Below, one piece after another: positions 55,981-64,000 of a stretch of 64,000 bases of DNA; position 1 is the first letter of the stretch; the number at the start of each line of letters is the position of its first letter. Position numbers and translations under genes: made by a program. This DNA is from Microbacterium sp. 67-17 (GTDB taxonomy: Bacteria; Actinomycetota; Actinomycetes; Actinomycetales; Microbacteriaceae), in contig NZ_MKTR01000017.1 in NCBI RefSeq assembly GCF_001898325.1, positions 34,263 through 98,262 of the forward strand, written 5' to 3'. The notes under the pieces are model-generated. The model was not told the origin of the DNA and made no database searches. It worked only from the letters and a program-made list of their open reading frames with translations.

Positions 55981-57222
55981 ATGGCTACGTCGCCCAAGAT
56001 CTTTGGAATCGTCCTCGCCGGTGGAGAGGGCAAGCGGCTAATGCCGCTGACCGCCGACCGAGCCAAACCCGCTGTTCCCTTCGGCGGTCAGTACCGTTTG
56101 ATCGACTTCGCTATCTCGAACCTGATCAACTCGGGGCTTCGGCAGATCGTTGTGCTCACGCAGTACAAGTCGCACAGCCTCGACCGACACATCTCCCAGA
56201 CCTGGCGGATGTCCCCGATGCTGAGCTCCTACGTCACGTCGGTGCCTGCCCAACAGCGGCTGGGCAAGCGCTGGTTCTCGGGGTCTGCCGATGCGATCTT
56301 GCAGTCGATGAACCTCATCATCGACGAACAACCCGACATCGTCATCGTCATCGGCGCCGACCACGTCTACCGCATGGACTTCCGCCAGATGCTCGACGCC
56401 CACATCGCCTCGGGCGCGCGGGCGACTGTTGCCGGCATCCGCCAACCGATCGGTCTGGCGAACCAGTTCGGCGTCATCGATGTCGAGCCCGGTTCGACGC
56501 GGATCCGCGAGTTCCTCGAGAAGCCGCAGAATCCGAGCGGGCTGGCGGATGCTCCGCACGAGGTGCTGGCATCGATGGGCAACTACATCTTCGACACGGA
56601 TGCCCTCATCGAGGCCGTCGAGGCCGATGGCGAGATCCCGACATCGAACCATGACATGGGTGGCGACATCGTGCCGTACTTCGTCGACCGCGGCGAAGCG
56701 AGCGTGTACGACATGAAGCTCAACGACGTTCCGGGCTCTACGGATCGCGATCGGTCGTACTGGCGCGACGTCGGAACCATCGACTCGTTCTTCGACGCGC
56801 ACATGGATCTGATCTCGACGCTCCCGGTCTTCAATCTCTACAACACCGACTGGCCGATCCACTCGCAGACCGTCAACTCTCCGCCTGCGAAGTTCGTGCG
56901 CGACTCGGTCGGAAGGATCGGGACCGCCATCGATTCGGTGGTTTCGCTCGGTTCAGTGCTCTCCGGGACGCACTTGGAGCGCAGCGTCGTCGGGCCGTGG
57001 ACTCTGGCAGCTGGCGGGTCGACCATCACGGATGCCGTGCTGTTCGACTATGTGCGCGTGGGCCCGGGTGCGCGCGTGCATCGCGCAATCCTGGACAAGA
57101 ACGTCGTGGTAGCCGACGGAGCCACGATCGGGGTCGACCGCGCCCACGACCTCGAGCGTGGGTTCACCGTCACCGACTCCGGGATCACGGTGGTCGGCAA
57201 GGGCGTCGTCGTCGAGCGCTGA
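55981..57222 (+). CDS. glgC: glucose-1-phosphate adenylyltransferase
   Basis: Makes ADP-glucose from ATP and glucose-1-phosphate, the donor for GlgA. 413 residues from ATG 55981. Nucleotide loop [50 protein letters not shown] (catalytic Asp), FLEKPQNP and [21 protein letters not shown]. The C-terminal left-handed beta-helix covers about 300-413. A CATAGT hexamer lies 9 nt before the ATG. Confidence 0.96.
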   Translation: MATSPKIFGIVLAGGEGKRLMPLTADRAKPAVPFGGQYRLIDFAISNLINSGLRQIVVLTQYKSHSLDRHISQTWRMSPMLSSYVTSVPAQQRLGKRWFSGSADAILQSMNLIIDEQPDIVIVIGADHVYRMDFRQMLDAHIASGARATVAGIRQPIGLANQFGVIDVEPGSTRIREFLEKPQNPSGLADAPHEVLASMGNYIFDTDALIEAVEADGEIPTSNHDMGGDIVPYFVDRGEASVYDMKLNDVPGSTDRDRSYWRDVGTIDSFFDAHMDLISTLPVFNLYNTDWPIHSQTVNSPPAKFVRDSVGRIGTAIDSVVSLGSVLSGTHLERSVVGPWTLAAGGSTITDAVLFDYVRVGPGARVHRAILDKNVVVADGATIGVDRAHDLERGFTVTDSGITVVGKGVVVER

Positions 57223-57255
57223 TCGTCCTGCACCGGCTCAGCACGGCCGGGCCGG

Positions 57256-57261
57256 TAGCGT
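57256..57261 (+). promoter_or_regulatory. leaderless -10 element TAGCGT for serB
   Basis: TAGCGT, 6 nt, then GTG 57268. Confidence 0.6.
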
Positions 57262-57267
57262 AGTCGG

Positions 57268-57906
57268 GTGATCCCAGCCCGCTTCCTTGTCGTCCTCGAT
57301 GCCGATTCGACGCTGCTGCGTAACGAGGTGATCGAGCTGATCGCTGATGAGGCGGGTCGCGGTGCCGAGGTCGCTGCCGCGACAGAGGCCGCGATGCGCG
57401 GCGAGGTGGACTTCGCCGCGAGCCTGCGAACCCGCGTGGCTGCTCTGACAGGAGTTCCGCTGGCCGCATTCGAGCGCGTGTTGGCGCGCGTCGAGCCGAC
57501 GCTCGGGGCATCCGAGTTCATCTCGGGCGTCCACGAGCGCGGCGGTGTGGTCGGCGTCGTGTCCGGCGGTTTCCACGAGGTGCTCGACCACATCGCACCA
57601 GCACTCGGGGTTGACCGCTGGCGGGCGAATCGCCTTGCCGCCTCCGATGGTGCTCTGACAGGAGCCGTGGACGGTGAGATCGTCGACGCCGAGGGCAAGG
57701 CAGCAACCCTGCGCGAGTGGGCGCGTGCGCTCGAGCTGCCCCTCTCGCGGACGATCGCGGTGGGCGACGGTGCCAATGATCTCCGGATGATGGCGGCGGC
57801 GGGGTTAGGTGTGGCATTCAACGCGAAGCCTGCGGTCCGCGAGCGTGCGAACGTCGTGATCGATCCGGTCGACCTGCGCGAAATCCTCCCCCTCCTCCCC
57901 CGCTGA
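57268..57906 (+). CDS. serB: phosphoserine phosphatase
   Basis: Last step of serine synthesis. 212 residues, HAD fold: motif I VLDADSTLLRNE (DxDST type of SerB), motif II VVSGGFHEVLD, lysine EGKAATLREW and motif IV VGDGANDLRMMAAAGLGVAFNAKP. It lacks the N-terminal ACT domains of larger SerB forms. GTG start. Confidence 0.94.
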   Translation: MIPARFLVVLDADSTLLRNEVIELIADEAGRGAEVAAATEAAMRGEVDFAASLRTRVAALTGVPLAAFERVLARVEPTLGASEFISGVHERGGVVGVVSGGFHEVLDHIAPALGVDRWRANRLAASDGALTGAVDGEIVDAEGKAATLREWARALELPLSRTIAVGDGANDLRMMAAAGLGVAFNAKPAVRERANVVIDPVDLREILPLLPR

Positions 57907-57962
57907 GCGCCACCGTGGACGACGGGCTACGTGTGATCCTGGTCGCTGTCGGATGCCGGGAT

Positions 57963-57968
57963 TAGCGT
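57963..57968 (+). promoter_or_regulatory. leaderless -10 element TAGCGT for the gene at 57975
   Basis: TAGCGT, 6 nt, then ATG 57975. Confidence 0.6.
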
Positions 57969-57974
57969 TACGAC

Positions 57975-58673
57975 ATGCACATCATCCTGATCCCCGGCCT
58001 CTGGCTGGATGCGTCATCGTGGGACGACGTAGTTCCGGCGCTTCGCGACGCCGGCCACGATCCGCATCCCGTGACGCTTCCGGGTGTGGGAGAACCGGCT
58101 GATACATCCGGTGAGGTCGGTATCGCCGACTGGGTGGATGCCGTCGTCGAGATGATCGACAGACTCGAAGGCGCCGTCGTGCTCGTCGGCCATAGCGGCG
58201 GGGGCAACGTCGCGTGGGGCGCCGCAGACCGTCGCGTGGACCGGGTGTCGCGCATGATCCTGGTCGACACGCTTCCGCCGAACCCCGGCGGGATGATCTG
58301 GGAGTTTCCCGTCGTCGACGGCGTGGTGCCGTTCCCCGGGTGGGACACCTTCGAGAACCCCGAGATCCGAGACCTCTCCGAGGCGGTGCGGGCCGAGGTC
58401 GCGCAGCGGGCGCTCTCGGTGCCGTCACGAGTGCCGACCGATGCGATCACACTCGCCGACGAGCGACGTCACCGGGTGCCGATGACCATCCTCATGGGCA
58501 CTGCCAGCGCCGACGAGATCAGTGGTCTGCTCGAGGAGCCGCCGGCGTGGGCAGCAGAACTCGCCGCCAGCCAGCACCTCTCGATCGTGGAGATCGATTC
58601 GGGTCACTGGCCGCAGTTCTCGGTTCCCGATGAGCTCGCTAAGCACCTCGTCGCCGCCATCAGGGAGACCTGA
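57975..58673 (+). CDS. alpha/beta hydrolase, RsbQ/esterase type
   Basis: 232 residues. N-terminal ILIPGLWLDASSWDDVVPALRDAG, nucleophile elbow VGHSGGGNVAWGAA and catalytic His in SGHWPQFS. Resembles small actinobacterial esterases; substrate unknown. Convergent with fabG, 6 bp between stops. Confidence 0.9.
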   Translation: MHIILIPGLWLDASSWDDVVPALRDAGHDPHPVTLPGVGEPADTSGEVGIADWVDAVVEMIDRLEGAVVLVGHSGGGNVAWGAADRRVDRVSRMILVDTLPPNPGGMIWEFPVVDGVVPFPGWDTFENPEIRDLSEAVRAEVAQRALSVPSRVPTDAITLADERRHRVPMTILMGTASADEISGLLEEPPAWAAELAASQHLSIVEIDSGHWPQFSVPDELAKHLVAAIRET

Positions 58674-58679
58674 GCGGTG

Positions 58680-59390
58680 TCAGTGCCCCATGCCCAGTCC
58701 GCCATCGACCGGGATGACCGCTCCCGAGATGTAGGCGGCATCGTCTGAGGCGAGCCAGGTGACAACGCCGGCTACCTCGTCGGGGGTCGCAAATCGGCCC
58801 GCAGGGATCGTTGCCTTGTACTGAGCCTGCGTCTCCTCCGGGAGCTCGGCGGTCATGTCGGTCTCGATGAAGCCCGGCGCAACCACGTTCGCGGTGATGG
58901 CGCGGCCGCCGAGCTCGCGCGTCAGCGATCGCGCGAATCCTACGAGCCCACTCTTCGATGACGCGTAGTTGATCTGTCCTGGCGAGCCATAGAGGCCGAC
59001 GACGCTGGAGATCAGGATGACCCGCCCCCACTTGGCGCGCAGCATCCCCTTTGCTGCCCGCTTGACGACACGGAATGCGCCGCCGAGATTCGTGGCCACG
59101 ACCGAATCGAAGTCGTCTTCACTCATCCGCAGCAGCAGAGTGTCCTTCGTGACGCCGGCGTTGGCGACGACGATCGTCACGGGCCCAAGCTTCTCCTCAA
59201 CCTCCGTGAAGGCCGCGTCGACGGCCGCGGCATCCGTCACATCGGCACGCACCGTCAGCGTGCCCGCGGGGCCCTCTCCAGACCGGGCGGTCACGGCGAC
59301 GGGATACCCCTCCGCGACGAACCGCTCAGCGATCGCGCGGCCGATGCCGCGGTTGCCTCCGGTGACGAGAACGACGTGGTCGGTGGACAT
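58680..59390 (-). CDS. fabG: 3-oxoacyl-ACP reductase (SDR)
   Basis: Reduces beta-ketoacyl-ACP with NADPH in fatty-acid synthesis. 236 residues. TGGNRGIGRAIA cofactor loop, VANAGVTKD, catalytic SSVVGLYGSPGQINYASSK (Ser-Tyr-Lys) and VAPGFIETDM. ATG with AGGAG upstream. Other SDR roles are possible, but the length and motifs are canonical FabG. Confidence 0.92.
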   Translation of the reverse strand: MSTDHVVLVTGGNRGIGRAIAERFVAEGYPVAVTARSGEGPAGTLTVRADVTDAAAVDAAFTEVEEKLGPVTIVVANAGVTKDTLLLRMSEDDFDSVVATNLGGAFRVVKRAAKGMLRAKWGRVILISSVVGLYGSPGQINYASSKSGLVGFARSLTRELGGRAITANVVAPGFIETDMTAELPEETQAQYKATIPAGRFATPDEVAGVVTWLASDDAAYISGAVIPVDGGLGMGH

Positions 59391-59455
59391 GAAGCATCTC
59401 CTGCTGTCGGTTCGACCCGCGGTGTGAGCGGGACCGACCCAGACTACCGTTCACG

Positions 59456-59484
59456 TTGACACGCCCGGGGGCGACTGGAACGCT
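59456..59484 (+). promoter_or_regulatory. consensus-like promoter for the DUF4190 gene
   Basis: TTGACA (59456-59461), 17-nt spacer, AACGCT (59479-59484): the most -35-like promoter in the window, about 49 nt before the GTG at 59533. Confidence 0.5.
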
Positions 59485-59532
59485 GGTGGCAGCACGAATG
59501 ATCGTGCGGATGCGTGTCAGAAAGGCCGAACT

Positions 59533-59988
59533 GTGAGCGACCAGAACTCCCCCGCGACCCCCGAGGAGCAGCCGTCCGCGGCAGCTCCAGTACCGCCGGC
59601 GCCGGCCGCCCCCGCCGCATACCCGCCGCCGGCCCCGCCCGCACCTCCGGCCTACAGTGCGCCGGCGGCTCCGCCCGCCTACGGTGCGGCTCCGGCGTAT
59701 GCCGCGTACCCGCAGGGCCCCAAGACCAACACGCTGGCGATCGTGTCGCTCGTCTCATCGCTCGTCGGCGTGTTCGTGATCCCGATCATCGGCCAGATCG
59801 TCGGGATCATCACCGGACACATGTCGCTGAGCCAGATCAAACAGACAGGTGAGGGCGGCCGCGGGCTGGGGCTCGCCGGCGTCATCATCGGCTGGGTCTC
59901 GCTCGGCCTGTGGATCCTGGGCATCATCGCACTCGTGCTCTTCTTCGTCGCTGTCGGCACCGCGGGGGTGACGAGCTACCGCTCCTGA
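59533..59988 (+). CDS. DUF4190 membrane protein with Pro/Ala-rich head
   Basis: 151 residues. The first 60 are Pro/Ala/Tyr-rich and disordered (repeated PPAP/APPAY units). A DUF4190 domain follows (about 64-145): two membrane helices flanking GHMSLSQIKQTGEGGRGLGLAGVIIGW. Function unknown; the family is common in actinobacteria. Terminated by the hairpin at 60003-60035. Confidence 0.88.
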   Translation: MSDQNSPATPEEQPSAAAPVPPAPAAPAAYPPPAPPAPPAYSAPAAPPAYGAAPAYAAYPQGPKTNTLAIVSLVSSLVGVFVIPIIGQIVGIITGHMSLSQIKQTGEGGRGLGLAGVIIGWVSLGLWILGIIALVLFFVAVGTAGVTSYRS

Positions 59989-60002
59989 GACGCACGACAT
60001 CA

Positions 60003-60035
60003 GCGCCGCCCCGACGGATCCCGTCGGGGCGGCGC
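60003..60035 (+). terminator. terminator hairpin after the DUF4190 gene
   Basis: Perfect 15-bp arms GCGCCGCCCCGACGG and CCGTCGGGGCGGCGC around ATC. No U-tract. Confidence 0.75.
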
Positions 60036-60054
60036 GGCGTACTCTGGTAGCACC

Positions 60055-60420
60055 GTGAAATCATCAGCAAAGCCGCAACCGGCGACGTCCCTTCCCCGGG
60101 CACCGAAAGAGGACGCCGGCAAGCGGTCGACGACGTATCTCGTGATGATGGCGATCCGTCTCGTCTGCTTCGCCCTCGTCCTGTTCGTCACGCCCTACAG
60201 CTGGTACACCTGGGTCTTTGCGGCCATGGCGATCTTCCTGCCGTACCTCGCCGTCGTCATCGCCAACGTCAGCGCCGACATGACGGCACCCACGGCGCTC
60301 GGACCGGAGCGCATGATCGAGGCTCCCGCGCCCAGCGCGGCACCGTCCCCCGCTGCTGCGCAAGCGCCGCAAGTGATCCGGATCGACGAGAGTCCGCAGG
60401 AGCGCGCGGGTGAGAGCTGA
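60055..60420 (+). CDS. DUF3099 membrane protein
   Basis: 121 residues. Two membrane helices (about 28-48 and 50-72, with PYSWYTWVFAAMAIFLPYLAVVIAN) define DUF3099; the C-terminal 40 residues are Ala/Pro-rich. Function unknown. First gene of a three-gene coupled cluster leading to SURF1. GTG start 9 nt after a TACTCT hexamer. Confidence 0.88.
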   Translation: MKSSAKPQPATSLPRAPKEDAGKRSTTYLVMMAIRLVCFALVLFVTPYSWYTWVFAAMAIFLPYLAVVIANVSADMTAPTALGPERMIEAPAPSAAPSPAAAQAPQVIRIDESPQERAGES

Positions 60421-60634
60421 ATCCGCGTCACCGGGCTCCGAGACGATCTGTTCGCGCGCCGGATGCCGAGAGTCCGCGCGCTGGAGCATCCGGTGGCGAA
60501 ACCCGCGAATCCACACGGGAGATCGCAGCAAGACCTGGCTCGCGTGCGATGAGCATGTCGGTTACCTGCGCGAGTTCCTCACTGCCCGCTCGTTCCCGGT
60601 GAGCGTTGACGCATTCGCGGCGGAACAGGCGTGA
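60410..60634 (+). CDS. small conserved cysteine-containing protein, function unknown
   Basis: 74 residues. CSRAGCRESARWSIRWRNP then ACDEHVGYLREFL: two cysteines, then Cys-x2-His, spaced like a small zinc site. It overlaps the DUF3099 gene by 11 bp and the SURF1 gene by 4 bp. The context suggests a role in cytochrome oxidase or membrane assembly, but this is inference. Confidence 0.75.
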   Translation: MRAESASPGSETICSRAGCRESARWSIRWRNPRIHTGDRSKTWLACDEHVGYLREFLTARSFPVSVDAFAAEQA

Positions 60635-61512
60635 GTGAGCACGAGGCGCCCGCGGCAGAGCACGAGGCGCCGGCGGCAGGGTACAGGGCGCCCGCGGCGG
60701 TGCGGTGGACGGCGTACGTCGCCGTCGCGGTGCTGTTCGCGATAGCGTGCGGATTTCTGTCGAACTGGCAGTTCACGCGCAACGCTGAGCGCTCGCAGCA
60801 GCTTGCGCTCGTCGAGGCCAACTACGACGCCGAACCGGCGACGCTTGATGATCTGGTTCCCGCGACCGGGGAGCTACCGGTCGACAACGAGTGGCACCCG
60901 GTGGCGCTCGAGGGAACCTATCTCGTCGATGACACGGTGCTGGTGAGGAACCGCCCGCACGGCGGTACTGCCGCCTTCGAAGTCCTGGTGCCGTTCCAGA
61001 CCACGGATGGTCGAATCCTGCTCATCAACCGCGGTTGGGTACCGCCCGCCGAAGACAGTGATCCGAGTGCGATCCCCGCGCCCCCGGCGGGGACCGTCGA
61101 GGTGATCGCACGGCTGCGGACGGGCGAGTCACTCCCCCGATCAGGACGTACCGACGCACCCGAGGGTCAAGTGCCGACGATCCACCTGCCCCTCATTGCC
61201 GAGGACCTCGGAGGCGACCCTGCCTTCATCACAAGCGCCTACGGTGTGATGGTCTCGGAGACGCCTGCGCCGGCATCCCACCCGAATCCGCTGGAGTCCC
61301 CCTCTGACGACCCAGGGCCCTACCTGTCGTATGCGATCCAGTGGATCCTGTTCGCCGTCATGGGGTTCTTCTTCATCGGTTACGTCATCCGCACCGAGAT
61401 CCGTCACCGTCGGGAGGAAGCCGCCGACTCCCCGCGTCCCCCACGCGGCCAGCGACGGCGCGACCGCGACATGGCCGAGGAAGACGAGATCCTCGACCGG
61501 CTCCCGCAGTAA
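60631..61512 (+). CDS. SURF1-family cytochrome oxidase assembly protein
   Basis: 293 residues. Three near-identical heptads (EHEAPAA, EHEAPAA, GYRAPAA) open the protein. Helix 1 (about 25-47) leads to NWQFTRNAERSQQ. The SURF1 extracytoplasmic domain shows GTYLVDDTVLVRNRP and LLINRGWVP. Helix 2 is at about 230-252, followed by a basic tail. Helps insert haem into cytochrome c oxidase in relatives. Confidence 0.9.
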   Translation: MSEHEAPAAEHEAPAAGYRAPAAVRWTAYVAVAVLFAIACGFLSNWQFTRNAERSQQLALVEANYDAEPATLDDLVPATGELPVDNEWHPVALEGTYLVDDTVLVRNRPHGGTAAFEVLVPFQTTDGRILLINRGWVPPAEDSDPSAIPAPPAGTVEVIARLRTGESLPRSGRTDAPEGQVPTIHLPLIAEDLGGDPAFITSAYGVMVSETPAPASHPNPLESPSDDPGPYLSYAIQWILFAVMGFFFIGYVIRTEIRHRREEAADSPRPPRGQRRRDRDMAEEDEILDRLPQ

Positions 61513-61528
61513 GCGCGAGGATGCCGCG

Positions 61529-63127
61529 CTAGGCGAGCGTGATGAGGTCGATGTAATCGCGACCCCAGATGTCCTCGACGCCGTCGGGCAGGATGAGGAC
61601 CCGCTCGGGGTTGAGCGCCTCGACAGCACCCTCGTCGTGCGAGACCAGGATGACGGCACCCTCGTAGTGAGCAAGCGCGCCCAGGATCTCGTCGCGGGAT
61701 GCCGGGTCGAGGTTGTTGGTCGGCTCATCCAGCAGCAGCACGTTGGCGCTCGAGACCACCAGTGTCGCGAGCGACAGCCGGGTCTTCTCCCCACCGGAGA
61801 GCACGCCGGCGGGCTTGAGCACGTCGTCCCCTGTGAACAGGAACGACCCGAGAACCCTGCGCGCTTCGGTCGCGGTGATGTCGGGCGCCGCGGACATCAT
61901 GTTGTCGAGTACGGAGCGGCCCACATCGAGGTTCTCATGCTCCTGCGCGTAGTACCCGATCTTCAGACCGTGCCCGGGCTCGATCTGCCCGGTGTCGGGA
62001 CGATCGACTCCGGCGAGGATGCGCAGCAGTGTCGTCTTCCCGGCGCCGTTGAGGCCCAGCACGACAACCTTGGATCCGCGGTCGATCGCGAGGTCGACAT
62101 CCGTGAAGATCTCCAGCGATCCGTACGACTTCGACAAGCCGGATGCCATGAGCGGCGTCTTGCCGCACGCTGCGGGCTTCGGGAAGCGGAGCTTGGCGAC
62201 GCGGTCCTCTTGCCGCACCTCGTCGAGCCCCGAAAGAAGCTTCTCGGCTCGGGCAAGCATCTGGTGAGCAGCCGCGGCCTTCGTCGCCTTGGCCCCGAAC
62301 TTCGCTGCCTGCTGCTGGAGGGCTGTCGCCTTCTTCTCGGCGTTCGCGCGCTCCTTCTTGCGGCGTTCCTCGTCGGCCACACGCTGGCGCAGGTAGTTCT
62401 TCCACGACATGTTGTAGATGTCGATGACCTGGCGATTCGCATCGAGATAGAAGACCCGGTTGACGGTTTCGCCGACGAGCTCGACATCGTGCGAGATGAC
62501 GATGAGGCCGCCCTTGTAGTTCTTCAGGAACTCCCGCAGCCACACCACACTGTCGGCATCCAGGTGGTTCGTCGGCTCATCGAGGATCATCGTCTGCGCG
62601 TCCGAGAAGAGGATGCGCGCGAGTTCGATGCGACGGCGCTGACCGCCCGAAAGCGTGCTGAGCGGCTGGTCGAGGATGCGGTCGGGCAGCGCCAGGTTGT
62701 GGGCGATCGAGGCCGCCTCGGCTTCGGCGGCGTACCCGCCGAGCGCCTCGAAGCGCTCGGTGAGCGATCCATACCTTCGCATGGCGCGCGCCGCCACATC
62801 GGCGTCGTCGTCGGCCATCGCGAGGCTTGCCTCGTGCATCCCGATCGCAAGCTGGCCGAGGCCCCGCGCATCCAGGATGCGGGTGCGGGCCAGGTCTTCG
62901 GGATTACCAGAGCGCGGATCCTGGGGCAGGTACCCGAGCTCCCCGCTGCGATCGACGCGTCCGGCAGCTGGCAAAAGGTCGCCCGAGAGCACCTTTGTGA
63001 GTGTCGTCTTGCCTGCACCATTGCGGCCTACGAGCCCGACCTTGTCGCCCGCGCCCACACGGAAGGTGACGTCCGACATGAGCACCCGGGCGCCCACGCG
63101 AATCTCGAGGTCGTGCACGGAGAGCAC
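61529..63127 (-). CDS. ABC-F family ATPase
   Basis: 532 residues from GTG 63127 with GGAG upstream; ATG 63145 is the alternative. Two ABC domains without membrane segments: Walker A GRNGAGKTTL and GLNGAGKTTL, signatures LSGGQRRR and LSGGEKTR, Walker B LDEPTNHLD and LDEPTNNLD. The inter-domain linker (about 245-315) is long and Lys/Ala-rich. ABC-F proteins act on ribosomes (EttA-like translation factors) or protect them from antibiotics. Which applies is not determinable, though the genomic setting suggests a housekeeping role. Confidence 0.92.
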   Translation of the reverse strand: MLSVHDLEIRVGARVLMSDVTFRVGAGDKVGLVGRNGAGKTTLTKVLSGDLLPAAGRVDRSGELGYLPQDPRSGNPEDLARTRILDARGLGQLAIGMHEASLAMADDDADVAARAMRRYGSLTERFEALGGYAAEAEAASIAHNLALPDRILDQPLSTLSGGQRRRIELARILFSDAQTMILDEPTNHLDADSVVWLREFLKNYKGGLIVISHDVELVGETVNRVFYLDANRQVIDIYNMSWKNYLRQRVADEERRKKERANAEKKATALQQQAAKFGAKATKAAAAHQMLARAEKLLSGLDEVRQEDRVAKLRFPKPAACGKTPLMASGLSKSYGSLEIFTDVDLAIDRGSKVVVLGLNGAGKTTLLRILAGVDRPDTGQIEPGHGLKIGYYAQEHENLDVGRSVLDNMMSAAPDITATEARRVLGSFLFTGDDVLKPAGVLSGGEKTRLSLATLVVSSANVLLLDEPTNNLDPASRDEILGALAHYEGAVILVSHDEGAVEALNPERVLILPDGVEDIWGRDYIDLITLA

Positions 63128-63237
63128 AGCAAAGCTCCGTTTCATTCGGTGAGAAGGGTACAAGGGGGCCGATGGCCAGCCCCCTAGTATAAGTCGCAAT
63201 ACCTCCCCGCCTGGCTTCCCACCGACCAAGGAGCACC

Positions 63238-63876
63238 ATGACGACTGCCGCAGCACCGGCCACGAACACTCGGGTTCTCGCCGACATCATCGCCCGGCCC
63301 TCCTCGCGGGCGCGGGCGTTCGCCATCGACGCCGGACTCGTGCTGGCGGGAGTCGCCGTCGTGGCGCTGCTGGCGAAGGTGTCGTTCTTCATCGGGCCGA
63401 TCCCGATCACGGGGCAGACTCTCGGCGTCATCCTCGTAGGCGCAGCGCTCGGGTCTGCTCGAGGCGCTGCTGCGATGACGACCTACATGTTCGTCGGTCT
63501 GCTCGGCCTGCCCGTCTTCGCGGGGCCGGTCGCAGGTCCCGCCTATCTGCTCGCGCCCTCGTTCGGGTTCATCCTGGGCTTCATTCCCGCGGCTTTCGTC
63601 GCCGGATGGTTCGCTGAGCGCGCCTGGGATCGCAAGCCCCTGCTCGCCTTCGCGGGCTTCGTGATCGCCAGCGTCATCCCGTTCGTCATCGGCATCCCGT
63701 ACATGGCCTTCATCCTGTCGACCGTGATGGGTCAGGACATCTCGCCCGCCGGTGTGCTCAACGCAGGTCTGTTGCCGTTCATCGTTCCCGGCCTGATCAA
63801 GGCGGGCTTCGCCGCGCTGCTGATCCCCGGCGCATGGGCCCTCGTGCGGCGGATCGACACCGCCAAGAAGCACTGA
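63238..63876 (+). CDS. bioY: biotin transporter BioY
   Basis: Substrate-binding membrane component (S-component) of an ECF biotin importer. 212 residues, six helices. GPIPITGQTLGVILVGAALGSARGAAAMTTYMFVGLLGLPVF covers the BioY core, and the GPVAGPAYLLAPSFGFILGF segment follows. No EcfA/EcfT (BioM/BioN) genes follow within the window. ATG with AAGGAG upstream. Confidence 0.94.
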   Translation: MTTAAAPATNTRVLADIIARPSSRARAFAIDAGLVLAGVAVVALLAKVSFFIGPIPITGQTLGVILVGAALGSARGAAAMTTYMFVGLLGLPVFAGPVAGPAYLLAPSFGFILGFIPAAFVAGWFAERAWDRKPLLAFAGFVIASVIPFVIGIPYMAFILSTVMGQDISPAGVLNAGLLPFIVPGLIKAGFAALLIPGAWALVRRIDTAKKH

Positions 63877-63895
63877 CGGTCAGCGCCACAGCGCC

Positions 63896-64000
63896 CTAGG
63901 TGTAGCGACCCGTGAGGTTGTGAAGGCGGCAGGTGGGGGTGTGGCCTCCGAGGGCGGTGTGGGGTCGTCGGTGATTGTATTCCTCGAGCCAGTCGGCGTA
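63896..64000 (-). mobile_element. IS481-type transposase, C-terminal end, continues beyond the window
   Basis: The - strand frame from the window edge reads YADWLEEYNHRRPHTALGG.. HNLTGRYT and stops at TAG 63896. This is the conserved end of IS481/IS3-like DDE transposases, with the catalytic Glu region upstream, outside the window. Whether the element is intact cannot be judged. Confidence 0.85.

Overview
The window is 64 kb of GC-rich chromosome from an actinobacterium, most likely a Microbacteriaceae (Microbacterium-like) strain. The evidence is the codon use, frequent GTG starts, RbpA, the ANTAR regulator PdtaR, PafB/PafC, GlgA/GlgC of actinobacterial type, and gene order shared with other actinobacteria (trpB-trpA-lgt-pyk-pdtaR-polA; trmI-FKBP-pafB-pafC-tatA-tatC-helY; lnt near rbpA). 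Almost everything is core metabolism and housekeeping. Accessory DNA is limited to a 3.1 kb island at a tRNA-Leu gene and transposase remnants.

Layout. 1-10.5 kb: end of the tryptophan operon (trpB, trpA), lgt, glutamate synthase gltB-gltD and pyk, all on the + strand. 10.5-20.4 kb: a small membrane protein, a tRNA-Leu(CAA) with a partially duplicated 3' end, pdtaR, a thioesterase, polA, a DUF885 protein, a luciferase-like oxidoreductase, an SGNH hydrolase and a D,D-carboxypeptidase. 20.58 kb: a site with all the hallmarks of the chromosome dimer resolution site dif, so the window appears to span the replication terminus. Genes left of it are mostly + strand; right of it the - strand dominates. 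20.7-26.7 kb: membrane proteins, NfeD/SPFH, a glycerophosphodiesterase and rbpA.

26.7-37.7 kb: a long - strand run (lnt, helY, tatC, tatA, pafC, pafB, FKBP lipoprotein, trmI, HAD hydrolase) with the divergent PAC2 gene. The Pup-proteasome genes that many actinobacteria carry between trmI and pafB are absent; only 4 bp separate trmI from the FKBP gene. 37.8-39.9 kb: uppP and an M20 peptidase. 40.0-43.2 kb: tRNA-Leu(GAG) followed by an island bounded by a 22-bp repeat of the tRNA 3' end. It carries an arylsulfatase, an integrase stump and an IS3-type transposase scrap. 43.2-53.9 kb: DsbA-like protein with a coupled 43-residue ORF, a ferritin-VIT iron transporter, a helicase, a second SGNH hydrolase, an rRNA/tRNA methylase, Sir2, a phosphatase, an Lrp regulator, an EamA exporter, a CGNR regulator, an alpha/beta hydrolase and rpmE2. 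53.9-64 kb: an ABC ATPase, divergent glgA/glgC, serB, a hydrolase, fabG, a DUF4190 protein, a DUF3099-SURF1 cluster, an ABC-F protein, bioY and the tail of an IS481-type transposase running off the end.

Regulatory style. At least eighteen genes have a hexamer of the form TAGNNT placed 5-8 nt before their start codon, i.e. their mRNAs should begin at or within a base or two of the start codon (leaderless). Twice the leaderless start opens a 7-8 codon mini-ORF that overlaps the true gene start. Lipoprotein maturation (lgt, lnt and a lipobox FKBP), Tat export (tatA, tatC) and cell-wall genes (uppP, D,D-carboxypeptidase) recur, but no novel multi-gene defence or biosynthetic system is evident.
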